Shown: piece by piece, positions 8,191 through 12,498 of the stretch
Position numbering within the stretch: the stretch's first letter is position 1
Layout: every line of letters begins with the position of its first letter
Assembly (NCBI GenBank): GCA_017529175.1
Contig: JAFXNX010000274.1
Coordinates: 1-12,498, forward strand
Direction: 5' to 3'
From: Clostridia bacterium
GTDB taxonomy: Bacteria > Bacillota_A > Clostridia > Oscillospirales > CAG-272
Length of the DNA stretch: 12,498 nucleotides
The notes under the pieces: generated by a model
Seen by the model: the letters and a program-made list of their open reading frames with translations, nothing else
Told to the model about the DNA's origin: nothing
Databases searched by the model: none
Position numbers and translations under genes: made by a program

Positions 8191-10287
8191 TTAGTCGTAA
8201 TATTTCGAAACGTTCGAGGGATGAAGAAGAGCATCCGTCTCAAACTGCAAATTGATCGAGCCCTCAAGAGCGAGTCCTTGATCCGCCGCGAGAACGCCGG
8301 ACGAAACTCCGTCTCCGTTGAGGTAGATCACCGCGGTCACGTAACTCGGAACGTCTTTCGCAAGAGTCTTGATCTTCTGATCAGCCGTCGACTGTCCGAG
8401 TGTGATAAGTCCCTCTCCGGAGATATACACTCTCTTCATCTGAAGCGAGGCGGTGACTGTGAGAGTCGATGAGTCAATCACGGGAGTGCCCGCCGAGGCG
8501 CCTCCCAGCACAGCGCCGGTATCAGTATCGAGGAAGATGACGTATACGTTTTCCATCAGTGCGTCAATCTGATCCGCGCTCATACTTCCCGCGTATTTGA
8601 ATGTCAGGTTGCTTCCGCCTCCGCGCGGGCGCACGGTGTTCTCACCGTACAGTTCGTCGTAGTCGGAATTTATCGCCTCTCCCGTCACGCGGTCGACCGC
8701 GTCCTGACGGAGCATCAGAGTACCGTTTTCACAACATCTGAATGCGAGGTCGATAGCATATCCGTATGCGGTAACCGTCGCGTCCATCGTAGTCGTTATC
8801 GTAATATCACCGCTGACGTTCGCTCGCTGGGCGGTCTTAAGAACTATGCCCATGCATCCGACGTTATCTTCTTCGCTGTAGTCGTCTCTCGACGTCTCGG
8901 TCGTCGCATACACTTCGACCTGGACGGCGTCCGAATCGAGATAGTTGATATCGAACATCTCGGCGCTGTAGTCTCCGACGACCGCCGCCATATCGGCGAA
9001 AAGTCCTGACGAATAGTTACCGCGGTTGCCTCCCATATAGACCATCTCGGGATAGTTTCCGTCATAGTAGTCGTCGAAGATCGTCATCGACAGATACTCT
9101 TCGAGGTCGTTTACGTTGAGACAGTTCATCTCGGCGAATCTGAGGTTTCCGCTCGCCGGATTGATAAGGTGGATCACGGCGTTCGCAAGATACGTCATCC
9201 TCGGGTCGCCGCTGTCGTCGTAAAGACATTCCTTCGCGTTAGTGACCCGCCTTGCGCAAGTCTTTATCGCGTCGACCGCGTCTTCAATGTCGGTCCAGCC
9301 GAACTCCACCGCAAGATTCTCTATATCGGTAAGCGAATAGTCCTGATAATTCTGGAATATAGCCGCAAGTCTTGCGTTCGCCTCGTCGTCGCCGTCAGGG
9401 AAAGACACCATATCGGCTGACGCGCGCGCCATCAGCGCGTATCTCATACTGACAGCCGCGTCCTTTACGACGTCGTCGCACTGTTCAACTATGCGGTTGA
9501 CCGCGTCCCACGTCTGCTGTTCCGTATCTCCGAAGTCGCCTCTGTTGGCAACTCCGTAGTAAAGCATGGTAAGAATATCGTGCGCGTTGTCAACGCCGTT
9601 TTCTTTATAGCTGAATACGTCGCGAAGATCGGATTTCAGCTGCTCCCTGTCGGAGTTCACTCTTGTCGCCATCTGCGAGACCACGCTGAGTCTGTCGTAC
9701 TGGTCGACACGCACCTGCCTGTCCTCAACGTTCAGCTCGTTCTCGCGTCCTATGACGCGCACACCGTATGTGGTCCCCTGTATGTATACCTCCTGTTCAC
9801 CGTCGTAATAGCAGTATCCGACGGGATCGAGCGTCTTCATTCTTCCGTCGAAACCGAACGAAGGTACGAGAAGCATATTTCCTTTGTTGACCCAGTCGTT
9901 GTTTGACGTCTCAACGTTCAGACGCGTAGGTACGAGCGTAAGTCCCGACAGTCCGTACGCCTCGGTATTAAGATCAACGATGTTTCCCCACGTCTTGTTT
10001 GCTTCGACAACTCCGGCGACGCTTCTTGACGTTCCTCTGCCCGAGCCTATCGCGGCGCGCTCACCGAACGCTCCGTCCGATCCGTCGTAACTCTGCAGGG
10101 CTACTTCGAGGTATCCGTTCGCGGCGACGAGAGTATCGATATCCTTAACCTCGGGGCTTACGGATAACGTTATCCACGCATAAGAACTGGTGACGAGCAG
10201 CAGAGCGGAAATGAGCAGCATTGACGTTGCCGCCAGCATTTTCCCGGTCACTCTTTTTCTCTCTGTAAGTATTTGTTTCTTTGTCAT
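8191..10287 (-). CDS. Exported protein with SipW-type N-terminus, probable surface/matrix component (698 residues)
   Basis: I take the ATG at 10287 as start because AAAGTGAG lies 7 nt upstream; an in-frame GTG at 10299 would add four residues but has a poorer site. Residues about 17-37 are hydrophobic (MLAATSMLLISALLLVTSSY), followed by AWITLSVSPEV. This Tyr-Ala-Trp junction resembles SipW-processed proteins such as TasA and CotN, and the same pattern recurs in clostridial surface operons. Residues about 45-190 are beta-rich; about 200-360 look mostly helical, acidic and rich in Asp; about 490-698 are beta-rich again (TAYGYAIDLAFRC, GGGSNLTFKYAG, and an ending EGSINLQFETDALL), a block I have seen in related proteins. 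No enzyme motif is visible. It is first in the operon, with its promoter about 130 bp upstream. No SipW-like peptidase is in the window. Extracellular fibre or matrix function is inferred from the N-terminus and context. Confidence 0.9.
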   Translation of the reverse strand: MTKKQILTERKRVTGKMLAATSMLLISALLLVTSSYAWITLSVSPEVKDIDTLVAANGYLEVALQSYDGSDGAFGERAAIGSGRGTSRSVAGVVEANKTWGNIVDLNTEAYGLSGLTLVPTRLNVETSNNDWVNKGNMLLVPSFGFDGRMKTLDPVGYCYYDGEQEVYIQGTTYGVRVIGRENELNVEDRQVRVDQYDRLSVVSQMATRVNSDREQLKSDLRDVFSYKENGVDNAHDILTMLYYGVANRGDFGDTEQQTWDAVNRIVEQCDDVVKDAAVSMRYALMARASADMVSFPDGDDEANARLAAIFQNYQDYSLTDIENLAVEFGWTDIEDAVDAIKTCARRVTNAKECLYDDSGDPRMTYLANAVIHLINPASGNLRFAEMNCLNVNDLEEYLSMTIFDDYYDGNYPEMVYMGGNRGNYSSGLFADMAAVVGDYSAEMFDINYLDSDAVQVEVYATTETSRDDYSEEDNVGCMGIVLKTAQRANVSGDITITTTMDATVTAYGYAIDLAFRCCENGTLMLRQDAVDRVTGEAINSDYDELYGENTVRPRGGGSNLTFKYAGSMSADQIDALMENVYVIFLDTDTGAVLGGASAGTPVIDSSTLTVTASLQMKRVYISGEGLITLGQSTADQKIKTLAKDVPSYVTAVIYLNGDGVSSGVLAADQGLALEGSINLQFETDALLHPSNVSKYYD

Positions 10288-10342
10288 TATAATGCTCACT
10301 TTCTCATCGGGGCCTTTATTCCGGGGACGTACAATAAGCCGG

Positions 10343-10360
10343 AAGGCGCCCGGTGCGCTT
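10343..10360 (-). other. GC-rich hairpin in the 5' leader of the surface operon
   Basis: On the minus strand AAGCGC pairs with GCG-C-CTT (one bulged C) around a 5-nt loop. It lies about 55-70 nt after the predicted transcription start and 55 nt before the ATG of the 698-residue gene. Just downstream, CCGGG (within the loop side) could instead pair with CCCGG near 10320, so two exclusive folds are possible. I recognise no riboswitch class. Confidence 0.35.
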
Positions 10361-10418
10361 CTGAATGAAACACGTTTAATATAGAAAAAAATAGATTTAT
10401 ATAATATTTGCGCGATAT

Positions 10419-10447
10419 ATTATAACATCTTTTTAGTTTAATGTCAA
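10419..10447 (-). promoter_or_regulatory. Vegetative (SigA-type) promoter of the surface operon
   Basis: On the minus strand a perfect -35 TTGACA (10442-10447) is followed after exactly 17 bp by a perfect -10 TATAAT (10419-10424). A TG one base before the -10 makes it an extended -10. Transcription should start near 10412, giving a leader of about 125 nt before the ATG at 10287. No operator palindrome is evident over it. Such a strong core promoter suggests high expression unless repressed. Confidence 0.88.
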
Positions 10448-10613
10448 GTATTAAACAAACAATTTATTAATATGTATGCAATAATTTCATTAAATTGAAT
10501 GCTCAATTTATCCTTTATTTGCTTATTTTTCGATATGATCTCGCTAATATTGATTTATGGATTTTTCACATAAAAAAATGAATTTTTCCAAAATTTTCAT
10601 AAAAAATGACGAA

Positions 10614-10639
10614 AAGGGTATGGCGCAAACCATACCCTT
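10614..10639 (-). terminator. Intrinsic terminator after lysS
   Basis: AAGGGTATGG and CCATACCCTT form a perfect 10-bp stem with a 6-nt loop (10624-10629), about 35 nt after the lysS stop. On the minus strand the stem runs into TTTT, then CGTCA, then TTTTTT, so the U-tract is interrupted but present. No T-run follows on the plus strand. It separates lysS from the surface operon, which has its own promoter. Confidence 0.85.
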
Positions 10640-10674
10640 ATAACGCATATTATTATAACCAAAACTCCGGAATA

Positions 10675-12198
10675 TCAGCCGTTTGATTTGTCGATAGACT
10701 TCATTGTCGGGAAAAGCAGGACGTCGCGGATAGCGGGGGAATCGGTGAGAAGCATGCACATACGGTCGATACCGAATCCGATACCGCCTGTCGGAGGCAT
10801 ACCTATCTCGAGCGCGTTGAGGAAGTCCTCGTCGGTGGTATTCGCCTCTTCGTCGCCGTGGGAAAGCAACTCTTCCTGCGCTTTGAATCTCTCTCTCTGA
10901 TCGATCGGGTCGTTCAGCTCGGAGTAGGCGTTAGCCATCTCCCATCCGTTCATAAAGAACTCGAAACGCTCGACGTAGTCCGGGTTGTCCGGCTTTTTCT
11001 TCGTGAGCGGAGAGATCTCGATCGGGTGGTCCATAACGAACGTCGGCTGGATAAGGTGTTCCTCAACGTACGCTTCAAAGAAGAGATTGAGAATATCGCC
11101 CTTCTTATGATGATCGGCATACTCGATGCCTTTCTCTTTCGCAACCGCTCTCGCTTCGTCAAGTGTTTTGATCTCATTGAAATCGACTCCGGAATACTTC
11201 TTCACGGCGTCTACCATCGTAATGCGTTCAAACGGCTTTCCGAGGTCCATCTCCTTGCCGCAATACGTGATCTTTGTCGTTCCGAGGACTTCGAGCGCAA
11301 CGTGGCGGTAAAGGTTCTCGGTGAGGTCCATCATTCCGTGGTAATCGGTGTACGCCTGATAGAGCTCCATAAGAGTGAACTCGGGATTGTGTCTCGTGTC
11401 AAGCCCTTCGTTTCTGAACACTCTGCCTATCTCGTATACCCTCTCGAGTCCGCCGACGATAAGGCGCTTGAGATAAAGCTCGAGGGATATACGAAGTTTG
11501 AAGTCCTCGTCGAGCGCGTTGAAATGAGTCTCAAACGGTCTTGCTGCAGCCCCTCCGGCGTTGGAAACGAGCATGGGGGTCTCGACCTCCATAAAGCCTT
11601 CGCCGTCGAGGTAACGTCTTATAGAACTTATGATCTTCGAACGCTTGATGAACGTGTCCTTTGCGTCGGTATTCATTATAAGGTCTACGTATCTCTGACG
11701 GTATCTGAGATCGGTATTCGTCAGACCGTGGAATTTTTCGGGAAGCAGCTGTAAACTCTTCGAAAGAAGAGTGAGCTTTTCGGCGTGGATCGAGATCTCG
11801 CCCGTCTTCGTCATGAATACGGTGCCTTCAATGCCGACGATATCGCCGACGTCCATCTTTTTGAACGCGGCGTACGGCTCTTCGCCGAGAGAATCTCTCG
11901 CGACATACGACTGGATCGTTCCTTTGAGGTCCTGAACGTGACAGAAGGACGCCTTGCCCATGACGCGCTTCGACATCATACGTCCGGCGACGCTGACGGT
12001 CTTCCCCTCGAGGGAGTCGAAATCAGCTTTTACTTCTTCACTGTGATGCGTGACGTTGTACTTTGTTATGATAAAGGGGTCGTTCCCCTGTTCGCGCAGA
12101 ACATCGAGCTTTTCGCGTCTTAAGCGAAGGATCTCGTTCTGCTGCGCTTCTGTCTTTTCGTTCTGAACGTTCTGAACGTTTTCGGTGTTTTCCGCCAT
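10675..12198 (-). CDS. lysS: Lysine--tRNA ligase, class II
   Basis: This 507-residue cytoplasmic enzyme charges tRNA-Lys with lysine using ATP. The length is normal for bacterial class II LysRS. Residues about 66-145 are the OB-fold anticodon-binding domain ([20 protein letters not shown]). The catalytic domain shows motif 1 around 183-210 (ending FMEVETPML), motif 2 at 259-280 ([20 protein letters not shown]), and motif 3 at 471-496 ([10 protein letters not shown], then DVLLFP). The ATG at 12198 has AGGAGA at 6 nt. The variable N-terminus (residues 1-22) is Gln/Asn/Glu-rich, with a short tandem repeat giving NVQNVQN. Its upstream neighbour here is an IS110-type element, so its promoter must lie in or beyond that element or in the 180-bp gap. 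A terminator follows the gene. Confidence 0.98.
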   Translation of the reverse strand: MAENTENVQNVQNEKTEAQQNEILRLRREKLDVLREQGNDPFIITKYNVTHHSEEVKADFDSLEGKTVSVAGRMMSKRVMGKASFCHVQDLKGTIQSYVARDSLGEEPYAAFKKMDVGDIVGIEGTVFMTKTGEISIHAEKLTLLSKSLQLLPEKFHGLTNTDLRYRQRYVDLIMNTDAKDTFIKRSKIISSIRRYLDGEGFMEVETPMLVSNAGGAAARPFETHFNALDEDFKLRISLELYLKRLIVGGLERVYEIGRVFRNEGLDTRHNPEFTLMELYQAYTDYHGMMDLTENLYRHVALEVLGTTKITYCGKEMDLGKPFERITMVDAVKKYSGVDFNEIKTLDEARAVAKEKGIEYADHHKKGDILNLFFEAYVEEHLIQPTFVMDHPIEISPLTKKKPDNPDYVERFEFFMNGWEMANAYSELNDPIDQRERFKAQEELLSHGDEEANTTDEDFLNALEIGMPPTGGIGFGIDRMCMLLTDSPAIRDVLLFPTMKSIDKSNG

Positions 12199-12218
12199 AT
12201 AAATCTCCTATAAAAAGT

Positions 12219-12239
12219 CAAGTGGATTAGACCAACTTG
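12219..12239 (-). other. Weak hairpin plus T-run just upstream of lysS
   Basis: On the minus strand CAAGT-T-GG pairs with CCACTTG (one bulged T) around TCTAAT, and is followed by ACTTTTT (12212-12218). The lysS ribosome site begins three bases later. It looks like a weak terminator or attenuator; it could equally end transcripts from the mobile element. The stem is only 7 bp, so termination would be partial at best. Confidence 0.3.
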
Positions 12240-12264
12240 CTGAAATTTTGTGATGTTTTTGAAG

Positions 12265-12371
12265 AATCCGAAAGGATTAATCGAGGGCATCGCCCTCATA
12301 TCTACCATTAAGCATAGGATGGAAGATTTGTCAAGGGCGGCGAAGCCGTTCATCTTGACCCTTTACAAATC
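12265..12371 (-). ncRNA. Candidate structured RNA of an IS110-type element (possible bridge RNA or element end)
   Basis: Three stems lie in a row directly after the transposase stop. The first is a long hairpin: GATTTGT/ACAAATC at 12325-12331 and 12365-12371, an inner CAAG/CTTG, and a tip CGGC-GAA-GCCG at 12338-12348. The second is GAGGGC/GCCCTC at 12283-12297 with a 3-nt loop. The third is AATCC/GGATT at 12265-12278 with a 4-nt loop. IS110-family elements carry a non-coding bridge RNA; in the IS1111 group it is 3' of the transposase, as here. The fold is seen in sequence; the RNA identity is inference. It could instead be a dispersed intergenic repeat or the lysS leader. The strand is assumed from the transposase and lysS. 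Confidence 0.35.
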
Positions 12372-12378
12372 AGACAGA

Positions 12379-12498
12379 CTATGCAACCGAAATATCCTTT
12401 TCCGCTTTTTTGATAAGCGCGGGATCAAACGGCGTTCTGCTATTCAACATTGCAAAGACGATTCTTGCGACTTTTCTTGTAAGGGCAATTATCGCTCT
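12379..12498 (-). CDS. IS110-family transposase, C-terminal 39 residues (runs off right edge)
   Basis: The frame is open from the right edge to TAG at 12379. The visible tail reads RAIIALTRKVARIVFAMLN, then SRTPFDPALIKKAEKD. The pattern of a helix with A(L/I)xRKxxxIxxxML followed by a short (T/Q)P(F/Y)D is the usual ending of the Transposase_20 domain of IS110-type recombinases, which use a DEDD/RuvC-like N-terminal domain (outside the window) with a serine residue in this C-terminal domain. Catalytic residues are not visible, so activity cannot be judged. It has the same orientation as lysS and ends 180 bp before it. Confidence in the family is fair because only the tail is present. Confidence 0.75.
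   Translation of the reverse strand, partial: RAIIALTRKVARIVFAMLNSRTPFDPALIKKAEKDISVA

Larger units (their letters stand above)
10288..10674. other. AT-rich intergenic region between lysS and the surface operon
   Basis: This gap of 387 bases holds the lysS terminator near its right end, the surface-operon promoter in the middle and an untranslated leader on the left. The part from about 10370 to 10610 is much richer in A and T than the flanking genes and has several A- and T-tracts, which may bend DNA. I see no convincing gene in it; an 18-codon minus-strand frame near 10600 has no ribosome site. Confidence 0.7.
12240..12498 (-). mobile_element. Right-hand part of an IS110-family element (boundary near lysS not resolved)
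   Basis: The region comprises the C-terminal transposase codons and the folded non-coding DNA after them. No target duplication or terminal inverted repeat can be read, as is usual for IS110-family elements seen only in part. The left limit given here is a guess placed before the lysS leader; the true end could be anywhere between about 12210 and 12370. Confidence 0.45.

Noticed and set aside
10544..10602. Short minus-strand frame of 18 codons in the AT-rich gap after the lysS terminator
   Set aside because: No ribosome site, low-complexity composition, and it follows a terminator with no promoter between.
10858..11754. Plus-strand frame of 298 codons
   Set aside because: It lies fully antisense to lysS, whose class II motifs are intact; no independent coding evidence.
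12312..12334. TTGACA on the minus strand as a -35 for an outward promoter into lysS
   Set aside because: The hexamer at 17 bp spacing reads TTAATG, a poor -10, and TTGACA is part of a hairpin stem that explains it.
12120..12353. Minus-strand frame of 77 codons starting in the gap and overlapping the lysS start
   Set aside because: It has no good ribosome site, spans two hairpins of the non-coding region, and its second half is lysS read in another frame with Arg/Lys/Thr-rich nonsense.
1..12498. CRISPR array, tRNA or rRNA genes
   Set aside because: No regularly spaced near-identical DNA repeats and no cloverleaf or rRNA-like sequence were seen on either strand.

Overview
This window looks like chromosomal DNA from a Bacillota (Firmicutes) bacterium, most likely an uncultured gut-type Clostridia member. 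The grounds are strong AGGAG/GGAGG ribosome binding sites, a textbook vegetative promoter, a class II lysyl-tRNA synthetase, and very large secreted proteins of a kind that recurs in gut clostridia. Coding DNA is moderately GC-rich and the main gene gap is very AT-rich. All genes I can support lie on the minus strand, so the window is best read from high to low coordinates.

From right to left it opens with the last 39 codons of an IS110-type transposase. A structured non-coding stretch of about 180 bp follows, and then lysS, the housekeeping lysyl-tRNA synthetase. lysS ends at a strong stem-loop terminator. After it comes an AT-rich gap with a near-perfect extended -10 promoter (TTGACA, 17 bp, TATAAT), which drives a probable surface-protein operon.

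The operon holds (i) a 698-residue exported protein whose N-terminus resembles SipW-processed matrix proteins, (ii) a 1856-residue secreted protein with a beta-helix-like region, nine tandem beta modules and a C-terminal domain common in clostridial surface proteins, and (iii) a 49-residue acidic peptide ending its conserved-looking core with DVIATS. The peptide is too short for usual ORF cut-offs. Next come a hairpin-bearing spacer and (iv) the first 752 codons of another large secreted protein with an InlB-type repeat, which runs off the left edge.

The surface operon probably makes cell-envelope or matrix material; no enzyme, sortase, signal peptidase or regulator is visible for it. The least explained items are the DVIATS peptide, the folded non-coding DNA beside the IS110 transposase (candidate guide/bridge RNA), the nine-module array, and the hairpin with TGACG repeats between genes (iii) and (iv).
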